From Hyphomicrobium sp. (GTDB lineage: Bacteria > Pseudomonadota > Alphaproteobacteria > Rhizobiales > Hyphomicrobiaceae), in NCBI GenBank assembly GCA_016793445.1, contig JAEUME010000005.1:62001-126000 (forward strand): DNA of 64,000 bases, in the 5' to 3' direction. The notes beneath the pieces were generated by a model. It did no database searches, had not been told where the DNA came from, and worked only from the letters and a program-made list of their open reading frames with translations. Both the position numbers and the translations under genes were made by a program. Positions 44,302 to 53,219 of this stretch are shown here, piece after piece; position 1 is the stretch's first letter, and each line of letters opens with the position of its first letter.

Positions 44302-46104
44302 ATGCCAGTTGTGGCAGACATCCTGAGACCACCGATGAGTTCAGCACTGCGACCGATCAATAACGGCAAATTCGGACTTTGGGGGTATTGCTCGCCCGAA
44401 GATCCGGTTGAGATGGTGATCCCCGCGCGTTACGAGCGCGCGGAAGTGTTCAGCGAGGGCTTGGCTGCCGTCCGGCTGAACGGCCTTTGGGGCTATACAG
44501 ACGATCAGGGGCAGATCCAGATCCCTGCAACGTTCGAGAAGGCTGGCCCATTTCACAACGGACTGGCTGAAGTCGTTGTGGGCGACGGCGCAGGCGTGAT
44601 CGATCGCTCGGGTAGCTTCATCATCAAGCCAACGCTGGGCCGAGCGATGCCATGGACAGAAGATGTCGTGCTCGGTCAGGAGAAACAGTCCAGCATCCTG
44701 CCCTCTCGGAACAAGGATCTTGGCGTTCTCAATGCAATATATGACGTGTCTGGAGACTCTCGCTCCGTAGAGTTGCGGTTTGGACTACTTTCTACGGGCG
44801 GAGATTGGCTCTTTCCGCAGGTTCTGTCACGCGGCCTTGCTGTGAGCCTGGATAAAATCCAACGGCTTTGGGTCGTTGAAGGTCCAGGCGGCAAGTTTGG
44901 TATGATCGCGCCCAACGGGACATGGGTGGTCCAACCTCTCTTTTCTGAGGTGAGGGTCACAAGAAACGGAATGGCGGTTGTCAATGCAGGCACGCGGGCA
45001 GAGCCGCAATACGGCGTGATGAGCATTCGCGGGACTTGGGTGGTCGAGCCTGGCCAGTACTCCCTAATATTGCCATCTCGTGACTGCGTCCGCGTCTTCA
45101 AGGACAAACAAAAAGGCCTCATCGACGAAAACGGCAAACTTATCGGAAACCGTCTTTTTGACCGTCTCGATGTCTACGACACCGAAGGTATTTATCTGGT
45201 AACTGCCGATGGAAACACACAAGCCCTGACGCGGTCCGGTGAGCTGATTGCGGACCCTCGTGTTGGCCAGGTGATCAAGGAATGCCCGAATGGTCTGCGC
45301 TTGGTGTCCAACGGCGATAAACGGCGGATCCTGACGGCGACTGGCGCTGCCACGGTGCCTTACGAGGTCGACATCTGGCAGATGCACTGTGATCGCCCGA
45401 CAACAATCAAAATCGGAGATAAGTGGACGTTCTTGTTTACATCCGGTCGCCTCATGCATGAACCACCGCGGTTTGAAAAACTTTCCAGCTTCAAGGACGG
45501 TTACGCCTGCGTCAGTGAATGTGGAGTTTGGGGTTTGATCGATGAAACTGGGCGTTATGTCATAGAACCGCACTACGAGTATCTCTCACCCATGGTCTTT
45601 GATCAAACCTTGGCCGACTTAGCGCTTCGGTGCGTCGTCGAGCAACCGAAAGGGCTGTTTAAAGTCCATCACCACGGGCAGACGTTTGCCGTCGATTGCA
45701 ATGGCGTCGAAAGTGAGCTGCCGCAGCGACCCTTGAGAAAGCTCGATCGCGTTCCACTGCCGAACGGAACGTGCCTCATGCACGAGCACGGATCATGGGG
45801 CATTGCCGATGAGGATGGATCGATCATCATTCCACCGGTCTATCGTGCCGTGGACACGTTCCGGGATGGCGTCGCCTGGATTGCAATGGACGACCGGAAG
45901 CTATGGATGCCCATAGGTCCCGACGGCAAGCAGCGGTCATGCCTGACGGCTCCGCGCACGGCACATTGCCCAGTCAGATCCTTCGACACCGAGCCTAAGA
46001 CACTTCACGAAGATCCATATGAGAGCAGCGTTCTGTGGGCACGCTGGTGGCTGGAAGCGCTAGCGGAGCATCGCGCGGATGCTCCACCTTTTGGGTCACC
46101 GTAG
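44302..46104 (+). CDS. Large WG-repeat protein
   Basis: A protein of about 600 residues with at least eight WG-type repeats: KFGLWGY, LNGLWGYTDDQGQIQIP, GVIDRSGSFIIKP, KFGMIAPNGTWVVQP, QYGVMSIRGTWVVEP, KGLIDENGKLIG, VWGLIDETGRYVIEP and SWGIADEDGSIIIPP. WG repeats form beta structures of unknown function, often on cell-surface or signalling proteins. No signal peptide is obvious from this start. The frame is open back to 44137, but that part lies in the IS5/IS1182 fragment, so the native 5' end may be lost. ATG 44335 is another possible start. Confidence 0.72.
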   Translation: MPVVADILRPPMSSALRPINNGKFGLWGYCSPEDPVEMVIPARYERAEVFSEGLAAVRLNGLWGYTDDQGQIQIPATFEKAGPFHNGLAEVVVGDGAGVIDRSGSFIIKPTLGRAMPWTEDVVLGQEKQSSILPSRNKDLGVLNAIYDVSGDSRSVELRFGLLSTGGDWLFPQVLSRGLAVSLDKIQRLWVVEGPGGKFGMIAPNGTWVVQPLFSEVRVTRNGMAVVNAGTRAEPQYGVMSIRGTWVVEPGQYSLILPSRDCVRVFKDKQKGLIDENGKLIGNRLFDRLDVYDTEGIYLVTADGNTQALTRSGELIADPRVGQVIKECPNGLRLVSNGDKRRILTATGAATVPYEVDIWQMHCDRPTTIKIGDKWTFLFTSGRLMHEPPRFEKLSSFKDGYACVSECGVWGLIDETGRYVIEPHYEYLSPMVFDQTLADLALRCVVEQPKGLFKVHHHGQTFAVDCNGVESELPQRPLRKLDRVPLPNGTCLMHEHGSWGIADEDGSIIIPPVYRAVDTFRDGVAWIAMDDRKLWMPIGPDGKQRSCLTAPRTAHCPVRSFDTEPKTLHEDPYESSVLWARWWLEALAEHRADAPPFGSP

Positions 46105-46170
46105 CTCATTTCGCGAAATCTAGTCAGTCAGCTGTGGGTGAACAGCAGATATCGCGAACGGATCGAACGA

Positions 46171-47115
46171 TTAGACTGTGAACCAGTAGCGTATCAGGTG
46201 GAAAAAGACCGGCGCTGAGAATACCAGAGAATCCATACGGTCGAGCATCCCACCATGACCTTGGATGATCTCACCCCAATCCTTGACGCCGCGGTCGCGC
46301 TTGATGGCCGACATAACAAGGCCTCCGACGAAACCCATCAGGACGATAACCCCAGCCATTCCGGCGGCCTGCAGCGAAGTAAAGGGCGTGATGCCGTAGA
46401 GGGCCGCTCCGAGCAGCGTCGCGCTTACAGCTCCGCCCACGAGGCCCTCCACGGTCTTTGACGGCGACACATTGGGCGCGATTTTGTGCGCCCCGTACAG
46501 TTTGCCCCACATGTACTGGAGCACGTCGCTACCTTGCACAACGATGATGAGAAACGCCACGAGCAGGATCTGCCGACCGCTATAGCCAGGAATATCGAGG
46601 GTGACGAGCGCGGGCACATGGCTCAGACAGAAGACGCACGTCATGAGCCCCCATTGTGTCTCCGAGATCCGTTCCATGAAATTTTCCGTGTCGCCACGCA
46701 GGATCGACAGCGCCGGAAGCAGCAGGAAAGCATAAACCGGGATGAAGATGGAAAAGAGCCCGTACCACTCGATGCCGATCAGGTAGTACTGGATCGGCAA
46801 GACGGCAAAGAACGCTGCAAACAGCGCACCATGGTCGCCTCGGTGTGTTGGCGCAATCGTGAGAAACTCTCGCAAGGCCATAAATGAGCAAAGGGCAAAC
46901 AGCACGATGAGGCCCGTCTTGCCGAACGCGAAGGCCGCGGCGAGCGCGCCCACCATCACCCACCAGGATTTGATGCGCGCGTTGAGATTTTCGATCGTAG
47001 CATGCGCGGGCCCGCCGGACGCTTTGCGCGACAGGATGAAGCCCGTGAGCGAGGCGACAGTTAGAACGGCCAGCACGGCCGCAAAGACGCGGAACGTCTC
47101 GCCATCAAGCAGCAT
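46171..47115 (-). CDS. Phosphatidate cytidylyltransferase-like protein (YnbB/CdsA type)
   Basis: A 314-residue integral membrane protein with about eight hydrophobic segments. The CDP-diglyceride synthase signature is clear at the end: SPSKTVEGLVGG, then SAIKRDRGVKDWGEIIQGHG followed by GMLDRMDSL. It would make CDP-diacylglycerol from phosphatidate and CTP. The ATG at 47115 overlaps the acyltransferase stop by 11 bases. The house-keeping cdsA is expected next to rseP/dxr, so this operon copy is probably specialised, like E. coli YnbB. It is the last gene of a six-gene operon. Confidence 0.9.
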   Translation of the reverse strand: MLLDGETFRVFAAVLAVLTVASLTGFILSRKASGGPAHATIENLNARIKSWWVMVGALAAAFAFGKTGLIVLFALCSFMALREFLTIAPTHRGDHGALFAAFFAVLPIQYYLIGIEWYGLFSIFIPVYAFLLLPALSILRGDTENFMERISETQWGLMTCVFCLSHVPALVTLDIPGYSGRQILLVAFLIIVVQGSDVLQYMWGKLYGAHKIAPNVSPSKTVEGLVGGAVSATLLGAALYGITPFTSLQAAGMAGVIVLMGFVGGLVMSAIKRDRGVKDWGEIIQGHGGMLDRMDSLVFSAPVFFHLIRYWFTV

Positions 47116-47752
47116 GGCGTCTCTCCTTGTCCGGTGAGGTGTTGAGCAGGGCAGACTGGGCACGCAAGAGGAAAGCCGGCTTGGCTTCACCGGCCTCGTA
47201 GCGAATCGGATGACCGAATGTGACGCTGCACAACAGAGGAACGGGAATAACCTCACCTTTGGGCAGAACGCGGCCGATGTTGTCGATCCAGACGGGTACC
47301 AGTTCCACGTTTGGAAAAGACCGGGCCAAATGGAACAGCCCGGGCTTGAACGGGAGGAGCGGTTCGCTTCCGGTATTGCGCGTTCCTTCGGGAAACAGAA
47401 TCAGGGAGTAGCCTTGCGACAACGCTTGTTCGATTGGCCCCAGCGGATTTTCGCGGCGCGAGGTCACGTTTCGATTGATCAGAACGGAATTGAAAACGTG
47501 CCGGCCTATGAAGCGGCGCATCTCGTCGGCGTCCCAATAGTCCTTGCCCGCAATGGGGCGGGTCATGGCACGCAGCGGGGGCGGCAAGGCCGTCCAGATC
47601 AGCACAAAATCCCCGTGGCTGGCGTGATTGGCAAAGTAGATCCGCTGCTTCGGTTCCGGCGCGCAACCAAGCCAGCGGGCCCGCACACCCGTTACGGCGC
47701 GCGCGAAGCCCGCGATCAGCTTGGCGACGACGCTGCCCGCGAACTCTATCAT
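47105..47752 (-). CDS. PlsC-like 1-acylglycerol-3-phosphate acyltransferase
   Basis: A 215-residue acyltransferase. The catalytic NHASHGD (H-x4-D) is near residue 42 and the glycerol-phosphate-binding FPEGTRNTG near residue 120, followed by the third block LVPVWIDNIGR. It would acylate lysophosphatidate (or a related lysolipid) to supply phosphatidate for the next gene. The start at 47752 has AGGTGA 8 bases upstream and overlaps the preceding stop by 4 bases (ATGA). E. coli ynbABCD lacks this gene, so the operon here appears more complete. Confidence 0.88.
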   Translation of the reverse strand: MIEFAGSVVAKLIAGFARAVTGVRARWLGCAPEPKQRIYFANHASHGDFVLIWTALPPPLRAMTRPIAGKDYWDADEMRRFIGRHVFNSVLINRNVTSRRENPLGPIEQALSQGYSLILFPEGTRNTGSEPLLPFKPGLFHLARSFPNVELVPVWIDNIGRVLPKGEVIPVPLLCSVTFGHPIRYEAGEAKPAFLLRAQSALLNTSPDKERRHAA

Positions 47753-48183
47753 ATCGGTGTCACCTGAATGACGAGAGCGAGCGCGAGGACAATCGGGATT
47801 GCAGCCGCGATACATTGCCGGCGAAACAGCCCATGCGTTCCGACGATGCGGTCTGCAAGGCTGCGAGTGCCGTGACTCTGAGCGAACCCGGCCATCTTCA
47901 GGCCGCGATCGAGGTCCGCCAAAGTTGAGGGTGCCGATAGGTCTTCACGTGCGAGATGGTCGAACAGCTTGGCGTCGATGCCGGTGCGGATCGCGAAGTA
48001 CGTTTCGGTCACGAGCGCAGCCATGGCGAGCGCCGCCGCGAACGCCGCAAACAGTGAGGGGTAAGCCAGCGCGTTGGCAAGCGGCACGAGCGACAAGACT
48101 AGCGCTGTCATGTGAACAGAACGTCCCTCGTACAGCAATGCCGCAATCGCCACCGTCGCTTCTTTCTCTCCCGCATCAAGCAT
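47749..48183 (-). CDS. Unknown small membrane protein in the ynb-like operon
   Basis: A 144-residue protein with three hydrophobic segments (about 23-42, 43-62 and 122-142, for example FAAFAAALAMAALV and CIAAAIPIVLALALVIQV) and a soluble middle (LFDHLAREDLSAPSTLADLD). I do not recognise a family. It overlaps both neighbours (8 and 4 bases), so it is certainly co-translated with the phosphatase and acyltransferase genes and probably works with them at the membrane. Confidence 0.75.
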   Translation of the reverse strand: MLDAGEKEATVAIAALLYEGRSVHMTALVLSLVPLANALAYPSLFAAFAAALAMAALVTETYFAIRTGIDAKLFDHLAREDLSAPSTLADLDRGLKMAGFAQSHGTRSLADRIVGTHGLFRRQCIAAAIPIVLALALVIQVTPI

Positions 48184-49519
48184 GGACAGCCTCAGGTACC
48201 CTCAGGGCATCGATCGCGGCGAGCTGTTCGGCGCTGATGCGGATTTGAGGGCGAGCACGCCTGATCATCACGACCGCGTCTGCGCCATTGTTTGCCCGGC
48301 CTGTGGCGACCAGCCAGGCCGCGACCGCCGCCGCCGACCGCGAGAAGCCGAGCGCACAGCAGACGAGGACGGGCGGATGCTTCGTGCGGGCGTATTCGAT
48401 TTCGCGCGCAGCCTCCCGCAGAAGATGCGGTGGAACGGTGACCAGATCGAGAGCCGGCACGCTGCGCCACATGCCTGCTCCGGCGGGCCTAATAAACTCC
48501 GCTGTCAGGTCGATGACTGACAGACCACTCGCGGGCTGCGAGGGGATGCGGCCGAGCCAGACGTTAGCCGCAATTTCAATCCGGCTCTCGAGAGCTTGCG
48601 TCCAAGCTCGGGAGTTGATCAGGGCGCCCAAACGATAGGGCCACAACAGCAAACGGACGGCGAGGCTCTGATGGCCATAGGTGCTTTTCTGAAAGGTGGC
48701 GGCGCCGCCGCCCGCGTAAGCATAGGAGACGAACGCCAGACTAACCGCAGGCCACCACAGCCACAGGCCAGTGCCCCAAACAAGCGTTCCAACAGCAAAG
48801 CATAAAAGCGCGCCCACGCCATAAAGCGTCGCGAGCCGGATGCAATGACGGTCGTGCGAGGGGCTAAATTGCGTCACCGGTGAGGGTGCCGCGTCAGGCC
48901 AGAGCCATATGCAGAATAGGCCGAGCAGCGCCCCGGTCGGCACATCGAAGAAGTGATGCTGGAAAGCGGTCATCACCGACGCGCCGATAAGCACGGCCCA
49001 GATGTTCACGGCCCAGTGCCATCGCCGGGGCAAGTACTTGACATAGGCCATCCACAAGATGACCAGCAGCGCAATGTGGAGCGACGGCGCCATGTTAAAT
49101 GGTTTTGTTATCACCTCACCTAGTGCGCCGTAGAAGAATGCGAACGCGCCGGTGTCTGCCGGAATGACCGACGTCAGTCTGAGCGGAGCGATGAGGAAGA
49201 TCGCGGTCGCTATGAGCTGCGCGGTCAGCAGCCGGAATGCCAGCGTACGCAAGTCTTCCCGCGACGGCGGGAGAAATAACGCGATGGCGTAGAGCGCATC
49301 GATCGACCAATAGGGAACGATTGTCCATGCGAGAAATGGAATGTGTAGCTCCCAGTCGAACACAACGACTGGGACATGTTCACGCCATGAGACGATCTCA
49401 AGCGAGCCGAGGTACGTCGCGAAAAAGAGAGGCCCGAGAAACGAAAGCCATAATAGGGCCTCCGTCCATGGCCTCTTCCCCGACGATTGGGAAGGCGCGC
49501 CTTCCGCCAATGCGAACAT
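48176..49519 (-). CDS. PAP2-like and dual-specificity phosphatase fusion (YnbD-like)
   Basis: A 447-residue fusion. The first 300 residues form a membrane domain of the PAP2/Aur1 type, with APSLH near residue 143 and the catalytic HHFFD near residue 188. The first PAP2 motif is weak, as in inositol-phosphorylceramide-synthase-like members. The C-terminal 150 residues are a cytoplasmic dual-specificity phosphatase with the Cys-x5-Arg loop CALGFSRS near residue 407. E. coli YnbD has the same two domains. It may dephosphorylate a phosphatidyl head group or act as a head-group transferase. It starts 3 bases after the upstream stop. Confidence 0.88.
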   Translation of the reverse strand: MFALAEGAPSQSSGKRPWTEALLWLSFLGPLFFATYLGSLEIVSWREHVPVVVFDWELHIPFLAWTIVPYWSIDALYAIALFLPPSREDLRTLAFRLLTAQLIATAIFLIAPLRLTSVIPADTGAFAFFYGALGEVITKPFNMAPSLHIALLVILWMAYVKYLPRRWHWAVNIWAVLIGASVMTAFQHHFFDVPTGALLGLFCIWLWPDAAPSPVTQFSPSHDRHCIRLATLYGVGALLCFAVGTLVWGTGLWLWWPAVSLAFVSYAYAGGGAATFQKSTYGHQSLAVRLLLWPYRLGALINSRAWTQALESRIEIAANVWLGRIPSQPASGLSVIDLTAEFIRPAGAGMWRSVPALDLVTVPPHLLREAAREIEYARTKHPPVLVCCALGFSRSAAAVAAWLVATGRANNGADAVVMIRRARPQIRISAEQLAAIDALRVPEAVHA

Positions 49520-49522
49520 GCT

Positions 49523-51316
49523 TCAGACCTTCGTCTTACGCGCAAGCGAGACGGTAAAGATGCCCCACTCGTCGATGCGCTGCTCGATCTTTTCGAAGCC
49601 GGCGGCCGCGACGAGCTGATCCATTTCGCTCTGGCTGCGGCGGCGCATGACCCAGGGCTGGCCGGCGCGATGACTCGTGAGCGTGCGGGCGATGAGTTCG
49701 AGCTGCGGATGCCAGGGCTGGCACGTATAGACGAGATAACCGTTCTGGGGGAGAGCCCGCGCCATGCCCGACAGAGAACGCGCGATCATGTCGTTGTCGG
49801 GGAACAATTCATAAAGACCCGAAACGATGCCGACTGTCGGGTTCGGCGCAATCTCTGCGATACTTTCGGCATTGAAGGCGTCGCCCTTCTCGAAGCGCGC
49901 GAGTTCTGAAAGACCCAAGGCCGAGATGAGGCGGCTTCCGGCGGCAACATTGATGTCGGAATAATCGCGCAGCAAGATTGAATCGGGTCTCACCTTACCA
50001 GCCGTCAACGCCTCGAGAACATAGCGGCCATGGCCTGCAGCGATGTCGAGCACGCGGACGGGCTTGCCTGCCTCTTTGAGGTCCTCCATAGCCCGGTTGA
50101 TCAAAGCTTCCGCGTTAAGCTTCCGTTGCCGGATTCCTTTCCACCCGACGGCATTGATATAGGAGCGGTCGACGAAGCGGCCGAGCGCCGTCTTGCCTGA
50201 CGCCTTATTGCGATAGACGTAGTCCAGCATCGAGCCGGAATCGAAGCCTGTTTTGTGCCCGACCGCAATGCCGTCGGAGATGAGGCCGCCGATCTTCATA
50301 CCTAAGCGGCCGAGAGCCCAGTATGCACCGCGCGGTCTCGCAATAGAGAGAGGAGTTGCCAGTCTTTCGGCTTCCGTCCGAGTGTAGCCGGCGCGGTGAG
50401 CATCGCGCAGATCGATGGTTTCGCAGGGCCGCGCAAAGACGTCTTTCAGAAATGCCGTAATCTTTCCGGTCGCGAGATGGCGATCCTTCTCACCAAGCGT
50501 GTCGTGATAGAAGCCGTCAAGCACATGGCGCTCTTTGGTATGGGAGCCGAGATTGACGAAGAATTCGTGCTGTGGACCGTGACGCACGACCCAGTCGGCG
50601 CCTGAGATCAGAACTTGGGTCGGCACTGTAATGGCCTGCGCATCGCGCACGACGCGGTCCGCAGCGTCGTAAAGCCCGAGAAGCATGCGCACGGAAACAG
50701 CACGGGTGATAAGGGGATCGGAATTATAGGAAGCGATGCGCGCGGCGTCGTGACTGAGGAAGCGGGCCTTGACGTAGCTGTTCACGAAGAAGTTTCCGCG
50801 CACCGCTTTCTGGATTGCGAGCCCCTGCCGGGCAAACGGGACGTATAGCTTGACGCCGAACGCAGGCGAGGCGAGGACCATGGCGCGGATCTTCGGCGCG
50901 TAGTCGTGTACCCAGGTGGAGACCAGCACAGCGCCGACGCTCTGAGCGATGATGGCGATGTCTTCGCTCTTGATACCGTCGGTCTTAACGATGGTATTGA
51001 TGAAGTCATCGACGTCTTGCACCGCGGTGCCGAAACTCGGCGCGTCACCGCGTTCGCCGGGAGATCGGCCATGGCCGCGTGCGTCCCAGGCGTAAACGGC
51101 GTACTCAGGCATCGCGAGTTCATCGACGAGATGCGCCATCCGTCCTGAATGTTCGTGCCCCCGATGAAAGAGAACGATGGCGCCGGCCGGTTTGCCGCTT
51201 TGCGCTGGCCAATGCCGGAAAAACAACTCGGCGCCTTCGCGTGTCTTGAACGTCCGTTCGGTCGCGACGCGGGGAGAGACGAAGGTGATGTTGAACGCCG
51301 ATGTGATCATGTTCAT
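49523..51316 (-). CDS. Alpha/beta-hydrolase and SAM methyltransferase fusion (YnbC-like)
   Basis: A 597-residue two-domain protein. Residues 1-290 are a serine hydrolase of the monoacylglycerol-lipase type: VLFHRGHEHSGRMAHLVDEL, DARGHGRSPGERG and the nucleophile in IAQSVGAVLVSTW. Residues 300-597 are a methyltransferase (Methyltransf_20 type) with motif I VRVLDIAAGHGRYVLEAL. This architecture is that of E. coli YnbC. Acting on a lipid, it could remove an acyl chain and methylate the product or its head group; the reaction is unknown. It starts 6 bases after the ynbA-like stop. Confidence 0.9.
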   Translation of the reverse strand: MNMITSAFNITFVSPRVATERTFKTREGAELFFRHWPAQSGKPAGAIVLFHRGHEHSGRMAHLVDELAMPEYAVYAWDARGHGRSPGERGDAPSFGTAVQDVDDFINTIVKTDGIKSEDIAIIAQSVGAVLVSTWVHDYAPKIRAMVLASPAFGVKLYVPFARQGLAIQKAVRGNFFVNSYVKARFLSHDAARIASYNSDPLITRAVSVRMLLGLYDAADRVVRDAQAITVPTQVLISGADWVVRHGPQHEFFVNLGSHTKERHVLDGFYHDTLGEKDRHLATGKITAFLKDVFARPCETIDLRDAHRAGYTRTEAERLATPLSIARPRGAYWALGRLGMKIGGLISDGIAVGHKTGFDSGSMLDYVYRNKASGKTALGRFVDRSYINAVGWKGIRQRKLNAEALINRAMEDLKEAGKPVRVLDIAAGHGRYVLEALTAGKVRPDSILLRDYSDINVAAGSRLISALGLSELARFEKGDAFNAESIAEIAPNPTVGIVSGLYELFPDNDMIARSLSGMARALPQNGYLVYTCQPWHPQLELIARTLTSHRAGQPWVMRRRSQSEMDQLVAAAGFEKIEQRIDEWGIFTVSLARKTKV

Positions 51317-51322
51317 AAACGA

Positions 51323-51946
51323 CTAGCCCTTCATATGCAGATCGGAGGCTTCCCGCAGAGCGCCCCGGATACGGTTGAAAACGGTGAAAATGCTGAGCAC
51401 TATAAGAAACGGCATGATGGCGAAGGACCAAGCCGGCAGGCTTCCCGTGACGGCAAACCAAAGTCCAACGGCTCCGAGGACAAGGGCGCGGTCGCTCTTG
51501 CCGAGCGGACCATCGTAACGCCGCGACGCCCCGACCGCCGGAGCGAGTGCGCCTGCGAACTCGGTCAATACCGCGGCGCTTGCGAAGATCACGCAATGTG
51601 CCGCAGAAAACGGCGCGACGAGAGCGAGTGGCAGGATGAGAGCGGTGTCAGAGATCACGTCGCAGAGTTCGTTCAGAAACATACCGAGTTCTGATTTTTG
51701 CCCGAATTCGCGAGCCAGCATGCCGTCGACGGCGTTGAGCGCCATGCGGATAAGCAGCCAAACCGGATAGAGCATGAATATGCTAGGATGGCTCGGGCCG
51801 GCATAGGCGGCAATGGTGCCGGTGAGAACCGAACCTGCCGCGGCGGCAAGCGTAACCTGATTGGCCGTGGCGCCCCTGCCGTGAAGACCTCGCACAAGTG
51901 GCCGCAGCAGCGTTTGGAAGCGCGGTTTCAACTCATACAAGGTCAC
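51323..51946 (-). CDS. CDP-alcohol phosphatidyltransferase-like protein (YnbA-like)
   Basis: A 207-residue membrane protein with about six hydrophobic segments. The CDP-alcohol transferase motif appears as NAVDGMLAREFGQKSELGMF then LNELCD. Compared with the consensus DxxDG..AR...G...D...D, the first and third acidic residues are Asn. Family enzymes transfer a phosphatidyl group from CDP-diacylglycerol to an alcohol such as glycerol, serine or inositol. It is the first gene of the operon, upstream of the YnbC-like gene. The changed metal-binding residues suggest a different reaction or altered metal use. Confidence 0.88.
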   Translation of the reverse strand: MTLYELKPRFQTLLRPLVRGLHGRGATANQVTLAAAAGSVLTGTIAAYAGPSHPSIFMLYPVWLLIRMALNAVDGMLAREFGQKSELGMFLNELCDVISDTALILPLALVAPFSAAHCVIFASAAVLTEFAGALAPAVGASRRYDGPLGKSDRALVLGAVGLWFAVTGSLPAWSFAIMPFLIVLSIFTVFNRIRGALREASDLHMKG

Positions 51947-52231
51947 GATCTTGGTCCCCCACGCAATACAGACGCAGGAGGAGTTTTCGCAGCTAAGCCT
52001 TAAACAAGCGTAGATGAATGGGTTAACAAGCGTCTAAAGATGACGACGCTCACAATCATTCCCGACGGTTAAAGTCAGCCCACATACGGCTTCCAATTCT
52101 CCGATTACGGATATATTGCTGTCGGTCAATCGAAGACAGCGCCCACGCTGGCACTCGACGGGGACGTTCAGTCCCGCAATGTACAGTCGATCCGCTCGCT
52201 TAAAAAAACTGGCGACCTTACGTTGCTCCGT
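51947..52231. other. Promoter region of the lipid operon
   Basis: This 285-base gap lies upstream of the six-gene operon and downstream of a minus-strand membrane-protein gene. It should carry the operon promoter. No clear hexamers or operator were identified. Confidence 0.3.
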
Positions 52232-53146
52232 TTACGCAGCCTGACTTACGATCCTAACCGGATTTTTACGCTGTGACCGGCCCGATAACAGCGGACGCCC
52301 AACATAGCCATCAAGCTCATCGCGCAACCACAATCGCAACGGTTCCACAAAACTGACGTGACAGGTATTGCGCACAGGATCCCGATAGCGGGGATCGTAT
52401 CTCCACAATCGCCAAGCATAAAGGTAGCGCAAGCGCTGGAGCCGAGCGCCCTCCGTCACTATACGCACCGGTGGAAATCGCTTCAGTGCCGCAAGAAGCG
52501 CGCGATGGGTGGCGCCAAAGGTTTTCCAGTACCAGGATCCTAGCAGGAGATCCGCCGTCCGAACCCACAGTTTCCGAACCACCGGCACCAGGAAAGCGAT
52601 CGGAAAAACGATAAGCAGAAAATGCAGGTAGATCTGACTCGCGATAAGTCCCACAACGACGATCAGCTTCACAACGAGCGGAAGGTCATGCCAGAACTCT
52701 CGCGCGCAGCCAACGCCAGCCTGCAGCTTTCCGCGCCACCCGCGGGCCCGGGTCACGGTCGCATCGCTCACCACGACGCTCGCCGCGTAACCGATGCCCA
52801 CAGTCGCTACCGCGGAAAAAAGCCGTGACACACGGCGCAAGCCGATGCCGCGCGCCAAGAAACCCAGGACACTGCCGCCCGTGCGAAGAACAGCATTCGC
52901 GGCCAGAACAAGTCCGTTCCACAGGAAGCGTCCGGCCGCGCCAAGGGCATCCTGTCCGGTAACGGCGTAGACCGTGACGGAGGAAACGACGAGGAGGAGC
53001 GCGAACGCCCCATACCATCCTTTGCCTTTTCTCACGATTCCCCTCGTACATGGCGCCGCGCCAGAATGCGCCACTTGGATCCCGCTCTTTCCCACGCAAC
53101 CATGGTGCTCCGACGCCGGGAGAACCTTGGCGAAATCTGAAACCAT
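52232..53146 (-). CDS. Unknown membrane protein
   Basis: A 304-residue protein I cannot assign. Hydrophobic segments lie at about 45-62 (WYGAFALLLVVSSVTVYAVT), 72-100, 110-128 (SAVATVGIGYAASVVV) and 158-190 (LVVKLIVVVGLIASQIYLHF). The C-terminal 100 residues are strongly basic with many Arg, Trp and Tyr (LRYLYAWRLWRYDPRYRDP), probably cytoplasmic and membrane-facing. The start is uncertain, since the first 35 residues are not typical. It is the same strand as the lipid operon but 285 bases upstream of it, so a functional link is not shown. Confidence 0.6.
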   Translation of the reverse strand: MVSDFAKVLPASEHHGCVGKSGIQVAHSGAAPCTRGIVRKGKGWYGAFALLLVVSSVTVYAVTGQDALGAAGRFLWNGLVLAANAVLRTGGSVLGFLARGIGLRRVSRLFSAVATVGIGYAASVVVSDATVTRARGWRGKLQAGVGCAREFWHDLPLVVKLIVVVGLIASQIYLHFLLIVFPIAFLVPVVRKLWVRTADLLLGSWYWKTFGATHRALLAALKRFPPVRIVTEGARLQRLRYLYAWRLWRYDPRYRDPVRNTCHVSFVEPLRLWLRDELDGYVGRPLLSGRSQRKNPVRIVSQAA

Positions 53147-53219
53147 CCTGTTAATTACTCTGCGGCACCTTGGAAGGATTGATCGTGGTCAAGGCACGGG
53201 GGGAACCGCGGTTTTTACA

